In this document: positions 1 through 6,342 of the stretch, piece after piece
How the letters are laid out: each line of letters opens with the position of its first letter
Numbering within the stretch: the stretch's first letter is position 1
Assembly: GCA_015478675.1 (NCBI GenBank)
Contig: JADMIH010000094.1
Coordinates: 1 to 14,842, forward strand
Source: Chloroflexota bacterium
Lineage (GTDB): Bacteria > Chloroflexota > Chloroflexia > QHBQ01 > JADMIH01
Direction of reading: 5' to 3'
DNA: 14,842 nt
Made by a program: the position numbers and the translations under genes
Notes under the pieces: generated by a model
What the model was told of the DNA's origin: nothing
Seen by the model: only the letters and a program-made list of their open reading frames with translations
Databases searched by the model: none

Positions 1-578
1 CTGACGTATTCAACGTCCTGCTGCAAATACTCGACGATGGCCGCCTCACCGATTCGCAGGGCCGCACAGTTGACTTCAAGAACACCCTCATCGTGATGAC
101 CTCCAATATCGGCTCCCAGTTCATCACCGACCTTGCCGCCACTGAAGACGATACAATGCGCCACAGGGTAACTGAGGCCCTCCGAGGCCACTTCAGGCCC
201 GAATTCTTGAACCGCATAGATGAAGTGGTCATCTTCAAGCAGTTGACACGCGCCGAGCTACGCCACATCGTTGACTTGCAGCTCAACAGGGTCCGCGCTC
301 GACTGGAGGAGCGACATATCACACTGGATGTCACCCCTGAGGCGATGGACTTGCTCGGCAACGAAGGCTTTGACCCCGTTTACGGAGCGCGCCCCCTCAA
401 GAGGGTCATCCAGCGTCACCTCCTCGACAGGTTAGCTCTGGAGCTAATTGACGGCAGCGTCAAAGACGGCGATACTGTAGTGGCGGACGCTAAAGAGGGC
501 GGCATCGTCTTTTCCGTGCGCCACATAGCCCAGGTTCCCGCACAGGCCTCCCAAGCCCAGGAAGTGGGCCAGGCATAA
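1..578 (+). CDS. clpB: ClpB disaggregase, C-terminal part (5' end outside window)
   Basis: This is the 3' end of an AAA+ disaggregase gene, read in the frame starting at base 3. The product uses ATP to pull aggregated proteins apart in the cytoplasm together with DnaK. The visible 191 residues begin just after the second-domain Walker B motif (DVFNVLLQILDDGRLTD). They continue through sensor 1 (MTSN), the arginine-finger region (FRPEFLNRIDE) and the C-terminal small domain with sensor 2 (YGARPLKR). The tail after GDTVVAD is short and shows no further domain. ClpC has a very similar AAA+ core. The C-terminal sequence around LEERHITLDVTPEA and DPVYGARPLKRVIQ fits ClpB better. The stop is TAA at 576-578. 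The + strand neighbour starts 377 bases away, so it is probably a separate transcript. The domain call is certain; ClpB over ClpC is likely. Confidence 0.9.
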   Translation, partial: DVFNVLLQILDDGRLTDSQGRTVDFKNTLIVMTSNIGSQFITDLAATEDDTMRHRVTEALRGHFRPEFLNRIDEVVIFKQLTRAELRHIVDLQLNRVRARLEERHITLDVTPEAMDLLGNEGFDPVYGARPLKRVIQRHLLDRLALELIDGSVKDGDTVVADAKEGGIVFSVRHIAQVPAQASQAQEVGQA

Positions 579-679
579 TTCTCAGCAGAAACATGCCCAG
601 CCAGCAACTGTTCAGAGTAGTGGTGGAAGGCAAACCCCCGGTGGGGTTACATGGGTCTCCCTTGATATACACCATGCAC

Positions 680-825
680 AAAGCCCCCTCTCCCTTTCAT
701 GGAAGAACAACTGATCCCTTGTGCACTCATAGGAGTAAAGCCCCCTCTCCCTTTCATGGGAGAGGGGCTTGGGGTGAGGGCGGGTGAGGGCTTGGGGTGA
801 GGGGAGCAACACCCACACAGTTACC
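680..825. repeat. Composite GC-rich hairpin repeat, copy A
   Basis: Two AAAGCCCCCTCTCCCTTTCATGG units lie at 680-702 and 737-759. The first runs into GAAGAACAACTG. The second folds back on itself (CCCCTCTCCC with GGGAGAGGGG at 758-767) and is followed by GGGTGAGGG repeats and CACCCACACAGTTACC at 810-825. The same order of parts occurs at 5327-5460, so this is one dispersed element and not chance low complexity. It fills most of the 579-955 gap between clpB and the CoA-transferase operon. No gene was found in that gap. Open frames inside it translate to SHERERGL-type peptides, the usual artefact of such repeats. Confidence 0.75.
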
Positions 826-857
826 CCAACAAGATTGCTTCACCCCTATCCTGAACA

Positions 858-886
858 TTTACTTTCCTGGTTAGCTTTGCTAACAT
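858..886 (+). promoter_or_regulatory. Candidate promoter with an overlapping dyad, upstream of the CoA-transferase operon
   Basis: TTTACT (858-863) and TAACAT (881-886) are 17 bases apart. Each matches four of six positions of the sigma-70 consensus. A perfect inverted repeat, GTTAGC-TTT-GCTAAC (870-884), overlaps the -10 element, where a repressor could block polymerase. The first gene of the operon starts about 70 bases downstream. The match is moderate, and the dyad may be coincidental or a short hairpin in the leader. Confidence 0.4.
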
Positions 887-955
887 AGACATCATCTGGC
901 AATCTTTTTCGCCCTGCCCACAAAATCCAAAATCCCTACACAACAGTGAGTACAT

Positions 956-1888
956 ATGCTACATAACGTGACTGATTCGCAAGCTGCTGCCGAGCGCACT
1001 CCAAAGGTAATGGAGCTCGCGGAAGCTATAGCCGCTTTCGTACCCGCCCACGCCGAGTCCCTCTGGGTGGGTGGCATGCATATGCACAACGTGCCTATGG
1101 CCCTCGTTCGAGAGTGTATACGCCAGGGTAAACGCTTCGAGACTTTCTATGCTGGGCCTTCGTCCTCCCTCGCCGCTGAGCTCCTCATCGGCTCAGGTCT
1201 TGTTGAGCAAGTGGTCGTTGGCTACATTGGCTTCGAACACTTCGGCCTTGCTCCAGTATTCAGGCGCGCTGCTGAGCGCCCTGAAGACAGTCTGAAAATC
1301 ATCGAGGCAGACTCCGGCAGCCTCACCCTCGCTTTGCAGGCGGGCGCCTGGGGCCAGCCCTTTGCTCCACTCCCTCGCGGCCTTGCGGAAACGAGCCTGC
1401 CCCTTGCCTCGCCTAACTTCTACAAGAGTGTGACAGACCCCTTCACAGGCATCGCGACGTTGGCAGTAAAAGCGATCCGCCCTTCTGTGGCTTTGATACA
1501 CTGCCAGCAGGCAGATCAATTCGGTAACGGCATCTTCAAAGGCAGCTTTTTCGTTGACCGACTCCTCGCGATGGCCTCAGATAACGTCATCATGCAAGTC
1601 GAAGGCCTGCTCGATAATGCTCAGGTCATAAAATATCCACAGCAAACAGGGGTGCCCGGCTTTCGTGTGTCCGCTGTGGCACCCGTCAACTTCGGTTGCC
1701 ATCCCACCTCTTCACACCGCTACTACAACTTCGATGATGTGCATTTGCGCCTCTATATGCAAGCCGCTTCCACCGAAGAAGGCTTCGCCTCGTACATGAA
1801 ACAATATGTGACAGGCCCTGACGACCAGGAGGAATACATGCGGCGCGTACAAAACCAGGACTGGAGCAGCATACAGGAGGAAGAATGA
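956..1888 (+). CDS. Family I CoA-transferase-like protein, alpha subunit
   Basis: The 310-residue product belongs to the alpha side of the family I CoA-transferase fold (glutaconate, 3-oxoacid and IpdA-type proteins). The N-terminal block TPKVMELAEAIAAFVPAHAE, followed by SLWVGGMHMHNVP, matches the family opening, in which a glycine-rich loop binds CoA. Further family-like blocks are FETFYAGPSSSLAAELL, GYIGFEHFGLAP (about residues 89-100) and IIEADS (115-120). The acidic C-terminal tail is variable. The substrate cannot be read from sequence. The partner subunit overlaps the stop codon by four bases, so the two are co-translated and should form a heteromer. The ATG at 956 is not preceded by a strong Shine-Dalgarno sequence. 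Met19 (ATG at 1010) is an alternative, but it would remove residues that align with the family start. Hydrolase activity of the IpdAB type is considered under the beta subunit. Confidence 0.8.
   Translation: MLHNVTDSQAAAERTPKVMELAEAIAAFVPAHAESLWVGGMHMHNVPMALVRECIRQGKRFETFYAGPSSSLAAELLIGSGLVEQVVVGYIGFEHFGLAPVFRRAAERPEDSLKIIEADSGSLTLALQAGAWGQPFAPLPRGLAETSLPLASPNFYKSVTDPFTGIATLAVKAIRPSVALIHCQQADQFGNGIFKGSFFVDRLLAMASDNVIMQVEGLLDNAQVIKYPQQTGVPGFRVSAVAPVNFGCHPTSSHRYYNFDDVHLRLYMQAASTEEGFASYMKQYVTGPDDQEEYMRRVQNQDWSSIQEEE
1875..1880 (+). promoter_or_regulatory. Strong Shine-Dalgarno site for the beta subunit
   Basis: A full AGGAGG lies inside the last codons of the alpha gene, four bases before the ATG at 1885. 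Together with the ATGA stop/start overlap it fixes the beta start and indicates coupled translation. Confidence 0.8.
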
Positions 1889-2721
1889 GCGACGACTACA
1901 AGCCTGTGCTGCGCGCAGGCTCCGATCCACTTGTTTTCTTCAACTACCCAGGCGCGGACGAAGGCAGTGCCATAGCCCCTGGGCATATCATGGCTGCGGC
2001 CATCGCACACGCTCTACGCGACGGCGAAGTCGTAGTGATGGGAGCTAACCCCCTACTCCCGCTCGCAGCTTCCCGCCTCGCACAGCTAACCCATGCCCCT
2101 AACCTCACCATACTCACAGGAGCAAGTGGTGGTGTGAACACTCTCGTCGAGCCTCTTGTCCCCTCCTCCGGCGACTACGCTAACCTCATTGCCGAGGCCG
2201 TACTGACCTTTCCTGAAATACTGATGCTCCAAATGGGTGGTAAGACCGATATCTTCTTCGCGGGCGGGCTGCAAATCGACCGGCGAGGCAACTGTAACCT
2301 TGCCACAGTTGGTAAGCACACCCCGCCCACCTTGCGCGGCCCTGGCTCGGCCGGCCTACCCTGGGCGCAAAGCTCTCGCCGCACCCTTCTTTACACCACT
2401 TCTCACCATAAGCGCCTCTTTGTTCCCCAGGTCGATTTCGTTAGCGCCCCCGGTTGGCCTGCGGGCAGTAGAGACCCCGCCGCCAGCGGCCCAGCGCTGG
2501 TGGTTACCCCCCTGGCTCTGATGGATTTTTCAGATGAGGGCCTAATGCGCCTGGTCAGCCTCCACTCCGGTGTCAGGCTTGAGAGCGTTGTAGCCGCCAC
2601 CGGCTTCGACCTCCTCCTGCCCGAAGGCGACATCCCCGTTACTCCCCAACCCACCGAGCAGGAGATGCGCATCATGCGCCGGCTAGACCCCGACGGGCTG
2701 CTCGCCATAGTGCTCCAGTAG
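1885..2721 (+). CDS. Family I CoA-transferase-like protein, beta subunit, without the usual catalytic Glu
   Basis: The 278-residue product is the beta partner of the preceding gene. Family blocks include GEVVVMGANPLLPLAASRLAQ, HAPNLTILTGASGG, LMLQMGGKTDIFFAGGLQID and the C-terminal PEGDIPVTPQPTEQEMRIMR. In true family I CoA-transferases the strand after 'PN' ends in an (S/Y)E(N/S)G motif, whose Glu forms the acyl-glutamyl intermediate. Here that place reads TGASGG, with no acidic residue. The mycobacterial pair IpdAB has the same fold and is reported as a ring-cleaving CoA-ester hydrolase in steroid degradation. A hydrolase or lyase role on a CoA ester is therefore at least as likely as CoA transfer. 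No steroid-pathway gene is visible nearby. Fold assignment is good; reaction and substrate are unknown. Confidence 0.75.
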   Translation: MSDDYKPVLRAGSDPLVFFNYPGADEGSAIAPGHIMAAAIAHALRDGEVVVMGANPLLPLAASRLAQLTHAPNLTILTGASGGVNTLVEPLVPSSGDYANLIAEAVLTFPEILMLQMGGKTDIFFAGGLQIDRRGNCNLATVGKHTPPTLRGPGSAGLPWAQSSRRTLLYTTSHHKRLFVPQVDFVSAPGWPAGSRDPAASGPALVVTPLALMDFSDEGLMRLVSLHSGVRLESVVAATGFDLLLPEGDIPVTPQPTEQEMRIMRRLDPDGLLAIVLQ

Positions 2722-2759
2722 TAAGCCTTCACACTTCAGCCGGTACGATATTCCCCCAC

Positions 2760-2810
2760 CCCTCACCCCCATGCCCTCTCCCACAAGGGGAGAGGGCATG
2801 GGGGTGAGGG
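2760..2810. repeat. Perfect 23-bp inverted repeat (hairpin), possible operon terminator
   Basis: Arms 2760-2782 and 2788-2810 are exact reverse complements around a 5-base loop (ACAAG). The core is CCCTCTCCC paired with GGGAGAGGG, extended by CACCCCCATG and its complement. It lies 38 bases after the stop of the CoA-transferase beta gene, so its RNA would end that transcript in a very stable stem. No T-tract follows, so intrinsic termination is not assured. The same CATGGGGGTGAG block recurs at 3181-3192 and 3229-3240, which marks it as a member of the dispersed repeat family. Confidence 0.8.
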
Positions 2811-2811
2811 A

Positions 2812-2875
2812 GAAAGCCTCCTCTCCCTTCATGGGAGAGGGGGTTTGGGGTGAGGCCGGGTGAGGGCGGGTGAGG
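2812..2875. repeat. Dispersed hairpin repeat unit with GGGTGAGG tail
   Basis: Starting with GAAAGCCTCCTCTCCCTTC, this unit pairs CTCTCCC with GGGAGAG around TTCAT. It continues into GGTTTGGGGTGAGG and two GGGTGAGG-type repeats. It resembles 737-790 and 5385-5430 closely and follows the preceding hairpin without a gap. Confidence 0.7.
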
Positions 2876-3150
2876 CTACATAATGCGAGAGGCGCTCCCT
2901 CACGTTGCGCCCCTCACACCCCCCACCTGCACTGCCCTGCACTGCACTGGTTCACCCCACCTCACAATGTGCAAAACTCCACCCGATTGGCCTCAAAAGA
3001 GTGTCTCAAATCGCCTCACAAAAGGGATTACTTAAGTGAATGCATTCAATAACCCCTGTAGCGCAACAGAGGTTCCCTTATCAGCCCAACGGTCGCTGGT
3101 GCCCCCAAGAGGGATCAGACGGTGTCCCTAACAATATATTCCTGTGATAA

Positions 3151-3262
3151 AAAGCCCCCTCTCCCCTTGTGGGAGAGGGGCATGGGGGTGAGGGAGAAAG
3201 CCCCCCCTCTCCCCTTGTGGGAGAGGGGCATGGGGGTGAGGAAGAAAGCCCCCTCTCCTTCC
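3151..3262. repeat. Near-perfect tandem repeat of the hairpin unit (two full copies and a partial)
   Basis: Units begin at AAAGCCCC (3151, 3197 and 3246), with a period of about 46-49 bases. Units 1 and 2 share CTCTCCCCTTGTGGGAGAGG and the CATGGGGGTGAGG tail. They differ mainly in the length of the C run. The third copy stops after CCCCCTCTCC. Each full unit can fold as CTCTCCC with GGGAGAG. Such identical neighbours suggest recent duplication or slippage. Confidence 0.75.
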
Positions 3263-3591
3263 CACCCACCCACCAGACCAGATGCGCCCGCGCTACAAGG
3301 CACCGGCAGCCGTCCCATATCTGCGCCTACAACTGCGCCCTTCTCCATCCCCACTCCCCACCCTGCTCCAACCACCCCACAATTTACCATCTCACCTTAC
3401 GCAGATCAGCCACATTCCACCCTTGAGTTGGTGCGCCGGTGCGCTCGAAATGGTGTGTAACTGCGTAACATCAGTACCATTAATCATACACCGGCCACTG
3501 ACCACCGCTCGCAACCTGCCTCCCTTCCACGCGTTAAACTAACAGAGGAGATGTACCCTCTCGAATCTGTAGTTGTAGTAGGGGAAAGGAC

Positions 3592-5142
3592 ATGATGACA
3601 GCAGAAAGCATTAAAATGAGGCACTGGCAGATTACCTTCACCGCCCTTTCGGTAAGCGCTTTGGTGGCAGGGGTTGCCGCTCAGGGTATACCTGCCCCGG
3701 CTCAAGCGCAGTCCAACAGCAGCTTCGCCGATCCTGCCTTTCGCACCGCCTGGGAGCGCACCGACCTCCCAGTGGCCCAGGGCAGGGTCAACCGTACCTG
3801 GGTGTGGGGCCCGGCTCCAGGTAACACTCTGCAAGAACCCTTCAAAGAGGGCGTAGGTGGAACCCACCTCGTCCAATACTTCGACAAAGCCCGCATGGAG
3901 ATCAACGACCCTACAGCCGATAAGAACAACCCCTTCTTTGTCACCAATGGCCTCCTCGTCGTGGAGATGATCAGCGGGCGCATGCAAACAGGCTCTAGCC
4001 AGTTTAGCGAATCGCTGCCGAGCGATCTCCAGATTGCGGGCGACGCAGCTTCGGACTCGCCGACCTACTCCGCACTCCAAAACGTTGCCTCAGTTGGCCT
4101 CCCCAATGCTGACCACCGCGTTGCCCCCTTCACAACCGGCAGCGTCATGCAAATCTCCTACATGGATAAAGCGGGCAACCTGCGCGGCGATGTAGCCGGG
4201 TCGCCCCCCACAGGCGTAACAGTCAAAGCGGCGGCCTACTCGAACGAGACGGGGCATAACATCCCCGACCTCTTCTGGAGCTACTTGAACTCGCAAGGCC
4301 CGCTCTACCAGAATGGCGCTTACACCAATAGCACTCTTTTCAACTGGGTCTCGGCCTTCGGCTATCCCGTCACTGAGCCATACTGGACCTCCATTAAGGT
4401 GGCTGGTAAAGACCGCATGGTGCTCTTTCAGGCTTTCCAACGGCGCATACTTACCTACTCACCCGACAATCCGGACGGTTGGAAGGTAGAGATGGGCAAT
4501 GTTGGCGCGCAATATTACTCGTGGCGCTACGAGACCCCCTCAATAGCGTGCCAGACCGTGCCGATTCGTGGCTTCGGCACGGTCTGGGCAAACCATCGTA
4601 ATGTGCAGCAAGGCCTCGGCTGCCCGGCGCAGTACGGCCCCAATGGTGGAAGCGAAGTGGCGTTGCAAAGCGTCTACCAGCCTTTTGAGCGTGGCGGCGT
4701 CCTTCTGGTCAAACCAACAGTCCCTCTTTATCCCAACCTGCGCGGCCCATCAATTTACGTTTTCTTTGACGATAATACCTTCCAGCAGTTCGATGATACC
4801 TGGTCCCCGGGTCAGCCTGAGAGTGCCGGCCTTACTCCGCCTTCCGGTCGCTTCGAGCCTGTACGCGATATCGGCAAGGTCTGGCGCGAAGGTACAGGGG
4901 CACGAGTGCGCGAGCGACTCGGCTGGGCTACCGCCCCCGAAAAGAGCGGCCCTGGCGCCTACCAGTTGTTCAACAACGGCGAGATGTTCTGGTCCGGCAC
5001 AGTGAACAACATATGGGTACTCTACGGCACAGTCTCAAACTATGGCGGCCCACCATACACACCATCTCCCGGCCCGACATCTCTTCCCGGTACAACAAAT
5101 CGCTTCAGGTACGATGTCTACCAGGATACCTTTACCCCCTGA
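3592..5142 (+). CDS. Secreted protein of a Chloroflexota-type family with two internal repeats
   Basis: The 516-residue product has a typical Sec signal: a hydrophobic stretch at about residues 14-30 and a likely cleavage after PAPAQA (residue 39). It should act outside the cell or on its surface. The N-terminal domain (about 45-315) has the blocks AWERTDLPVAQGRVNRTWVWGP, LVQYFDKARMEIND and FVTNGLLVVEMISGRMQTG, which I recall from uncharacterised secreted proteins of Chloroflexota. The C-terminal part has two related units. Unit 1 is about 323-370 (PIRGFGTVWANHRNVQQGLGCP, then QPFERGGVLL). Unit 2 is about 423-468 (PVRDIGKVWREGTGARVRERLGWA, then QLFNNGEMFW). Their G-xVW-x-LG-x-FxxG pattern resembles cell-wall-associated LGFP-like repeats. 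There is no catalytic motif that I recognise. GGGGAAAGGA lies just upstream and would serve the ATG at 3595 (codon 2) better than the one at 3592. It is a single gene between repeat-filled gaps. Function unknown. Confidence 0.75.
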   Translation: MMTAESIKMRHWQITFTALSVSALVAGVAAQGIPAPAQAQSNSSFADPAFRTAWERTDLPVAQGRVNRTWVWGPAPGNTLQEPFKEGVGGTHLVQYFDKARMEINDPTADKNNPFFVTNGLLVVEMISGRMQTGSSQFSESLPSDLQIAGDAASDSPTYSALQNVASVGLPNADHRVAPFTTGSVMQISYMDKAGNLRGDVAGSPPTGVTVKAAAYSNETGHNIPDLFWSYLNSQGPLYQNGAYTNSTLFNWVSAFGYPVTEPYWTSIKVAGKDRMVLFQAFQRRILTYSPDNPDGWKVEMGNVGAQYYSWRYETPSIACQTVPIRGFGTVWANHRNVQQGLGCPAQYGPNGGSEVALQSVYQPFERGGVLLVKPTVPLYPNLRGPSIYVFFDDNTFQQFDDTWSPGQPESAGLTPPSGRFEPVRDIGKVWREGTGARVRERLGWATAPEKSGPGAYQLFNNGEMFWSGTVNNIWVLYGTVSNYGGPPYTPSPGPTSLPGTTNRFRYDVYQDTFTP

Positions 5143-5190
5143 GTGGTAGAAGATCGGCTTTTACTCTCAACTAAAGCCTGAACAGAGTAT

Positions 5191-5239
5191 GAAAACCAGG
5201 GTAAGATGCGCCCCTGTACTGCATCTTATCCTGGTTTTC
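5191..5239. terminator. Bidirectional terminator-like hairpin between convergent genes
   Basis: GAAAACCAGGGTAAGATGC (5191-5209) pairs with GCATCTTATCCTGGTTTTC (5221-5239) over 19 positions. There is one G-T wobble and an 11-base loop. The A-run at one end and T-run at the other give a U-rich 3' edge in either direction, as in bidirectional intrinsic terminators. It lies 49 bases after the stop of the secreted-protein gene and could also serve the - strand gene ending at 5483, though the composite repeat lies in between. Confidence 0.65.
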
Positions 5240-5326
5240 GCCTGTAAATGCGCTCCCCCACTCATATGATTCTTGTAACGGTTTAGAGTCGGGGTGCAGG
5301 GGTGTCCCCTCGCCCTCCCCATGAGT

Positions 5327-5460
5327 AAAGCCCCCTCTCCCTTCATGGAAGAACAACTGTATCCCTGGAAATACACCGTGATTAAAGCCCCCTCTCCCTT
5401 CATGGGAGAGGGGGTTTGGGGGTGAGGGCGGCTAAGAGCAGGTGCACCCGCACAGTTACC
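5327..5460. repeat. Composite GC-rich hairpin repeat, copy D
   Basis: It has the same order of parts as 680-825. An AAAGCCCCCTCTCCCTTCATGG unit runs into GAAGAACAACTG. A second unit from about 5384 forms the hairpin CCCCTCTCCC with GGGAGAGGGG. Next come GGGTGAGGGCGG and CACCCGCACAGTTACC (5445-5460), which matches copy A at 15 of 16 positions. Shared flanks outside the hairpins imply a defined, dispersed element. Confidence 0.75.
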
Positions 5461-5482
5461 TCTTGAATAGGCACAAACTACA

Positions 5483-5923
5483 CTACTCTTTAGCGGCCCA
5501 GATGGTCGCATACCCTTCCCCGCGTATCATATGCGTGAAGGCGAGCTGCTCAAGCCCCCACAACTGTAGTATTGCATCTCGCACAGAGCTTGTCGCCTTC
5601 TGCGGGGGCATACCGGCAGCCGAGAGCCGCTCAACCAGGCGGTCCTCGATGCCGCATTCGCGTAGCTCCCTCACCGACTTGATCCACGGTATCCCAAGGA
5701 TACTACGCACCTTGCCTAGATGAGGCCGCTGCTTTTCGATGGAATGTATACGCTCTTCCATGCTCTTCGCCTGCGCCATGACGCGCACCAGTTGACTGGA
5801 GCGTTCATCCTGGCGTGTGTCTACCACAAGGGCACGTCTCAGAAGTGGCAAGAAAATTGTAATAATCTCCGCTTCGGCTATCTCAGAAAGCACCTGGCTG
5901 AGAAACTGGTCTTCCTCGTCCAT
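5483..5923 (-). CDS. Hypothetical helical protein, 146 residues
   Basis: I do not recognise this family. The product is largely helical and charged. It has a mildly hydrophobic stretch near the start (AEIITIFLPLLRRALVV) and a charged middle (DERSSQLVRVMAQAKSMEERIHSIEKQ). A C-terminal part with GIEDRLVERLSAAGMPPQKATSSVRDAI could be a small helical bundle. There is no clear membrane segment and no Cys cluster. The frame stays open to 6130, but the ATG at 5923 is chosen because GGGAGGTGGGG stands just upstream of it. A longer start would also overlap the DUF5679 gene. A 29-base palindrome lies 27-55 bases before the start, and the DUF5679 gene on the same strand ends 146 bases upstream. Confidence 0.6.
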   Translation of the reverse strand: MDEEDQFLSQVLSEIAEAEIITIFLPLLRRALVVDTRQDERSSQLVRVMAQAKSMEERIHSIEKQRPHLGKVRSILGIPWIKSVRELRECGIEDRLVERLSAAGMPPQKATSSVRDAILQLWGLEQLAFTHMIRGEGYATIWAAKE

Positions 5924-5949
5924 AACTACCCCACCTCCCTCTGAATCGG

Positions 5950-5978
5950 CGGCGGGCATACAACTTGTATGCCCGCCG
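5950..5978. promoter_or_regulatory. 29-base near-perfect palindrome (operator or terminator)
   Basis: Two exact 14-base arms, CGGCGGGCATACAA (5950-5963) and TTGTATGCCCGCCG (5965-5978), flank a single central base. It lies between the DUF5679 gene and the hypothetical gene, both on the - strand. With almost no loop it looks more like a protein-binding dyad than a classic hairpin. As RNA it would still form a long stem, and it could end the DUF5679 transcript. No T-run follows in either direction. Confidence 0.6.
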
Positions 5979-6069
5979 TCGGTCGGCACTGATGGACCTT
6001 GCCGCGTTATGCACCTGCTCGCCTCAGCCTCCTTCGTGCATGCCCCAAATGAGTTTAGCGAGCTTTCCC

Positions 6070-6228
6070 CTATTTCTTCGCGGCGCTGCCACCGCCAATG
6101 CGGGTGACCTTTGTCCCACAATCCGGGCAAGTCCCCTGCATCGCCGAGCGTCCGTTTTTGAGCGTAATCTCCTTCGGGTCTTTCATATCAACCATCTTGC
6201 GATCTTTCACACAGTATGCCTGTACCAT
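6070..6228 (-). CDS. DUF5679-type small zinc-ribbon protein, 52 residues
   Basis: This short gene starts at ATG 6228 behind GGAGGTGG (6234-6241) and ends at TAG 6072-6070. The product begins MVQAYCVKDRKMVDMKDPKE and continues with ITLKNGRSAMQGTCPDCGTK, then VTRIGG and a short basic tail. Cys6, Cys34 and Cys37 (CPDC) suggest a small zinc site. A fourth ligand is not obvious. The whole sequence fits the DUF5679 family of tiny proteins, whose function is not known to me. A near-consensus promoter lies about 80 bases upstream, so it is expressed independently of the metallophosphatase gene before it. Confidence 0.85.
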   Translation of the reverse strand: MVQAYCVKDRKMVDMKDPKEITLKNGRSAMQGTCPDCGTKVTRIGGGSAAKK

Positions 6229-6306
6229 GGTTACCACCTCCAGATAGGGTTATACCCGCCATCTGATAATGCGACCAAGAGTTATCTTTGCCTGCGGGTT
6301 GGCGTG

Positions 6307-6335
6307 ATTATACACTGGCACGCGTACGGAGTCAA
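6307..6335 (-). promoter_or_regulatory. Near-consensus sigma-70 promoter for the DUF5679 gene
   Basis: On the - strand TTGACT (6335-6330) and TATAAT (6312-6307) are separated by exactly 17 bases, which is five of six and six of six matches to the consensus. Transcription should start near 6300, giving a leader of about 70 bases. It is the best promoter in the window. Confidence 0.8.
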
Positions 6336-6342
6336 TAAGTTA

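Larger units (their letters stand above)
2722..3591. other. 870-base non-coding stretch with hairpin repeats and no supported gene
   Basis: Three repeat blocks lie here: a perfect hairpin (2760-2810), a related unit (2812-2875) and a near-perfect tandem (3151-3262). Between them, 2876-3150 is C-rich at first and then AT-richer, with a 12-base palindrome TGAATGCATTCA at 3037-3048 next to CTTAAG. From 3263 to about 3540 the sequence is C-rich without recognisable structure. Open frames translate to low-complexity Pro/Ser/His peptides and have no credible ribosome sites. No tRNA-like fold and no clear promoter for the gene at 3592 was recognised. Confidence 0.6.
5143..5482. other. Convergent intergenic region: terminator hairpin plus repeat, no gene
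   Basis: The + and - strand halves of the window meet here. The stretch holds the 19-bp hairpin at 5191-5239 and the composite repeat at 5327-5460. I see no ribosome site, RNA gene or credible short gene. Confidence 0.6.

Noticed and set aside
612..818. Open frame on the - strand with HERERGL repeats
   Set aside because: It lies entirely in the hairpin repeat. Its peptide is the usual translation of CCCTCTCCC-type units, and there is no ribosome site.
3037..3048. 12-base palindrome TGAATGCATTCA as an operator
   Set aside because: It is over 500 bases from the next start with no promoter recognised beside it; a chance palindrome is likely.
3151..3262. Possible CRISPR array, because of regularly spaced repeats
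   Set aside because: There are no unique spacers between units, the whole unit is repeated, and no cas gene is nearby.
3081..3460. Overlapping open frames on both strands with PLPLWERGMGVRE, LTPMPLSHKGRGG and PSPTRGEGG peptides
   Set aside because: They are spurious frames through the tandem hairpin repeat. The same peptides arise from this repeat wherever it occurs.
3484..4080. 198-residue open frame antisense to the secreted protein
   Set aside because: It is a shadow of the real gene, with no family signal, and the + strand frame has a signal peptide and clear domain blocks.
5167..5511. Open frame on the - strand in the convergent gap
   Set aside because: It crosses the terminator hairpin and the composite repeat and overlaps the end of the 146-residue gene. 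The peptide is low complexity.
5924..6130. 69-residue N-terminal extension of the 146-residue protein
   Set aside because: The strong ribosome site and ATG at 5923 fit better. The extension crosses the palindrome and overlaps the DUF5679 gene.
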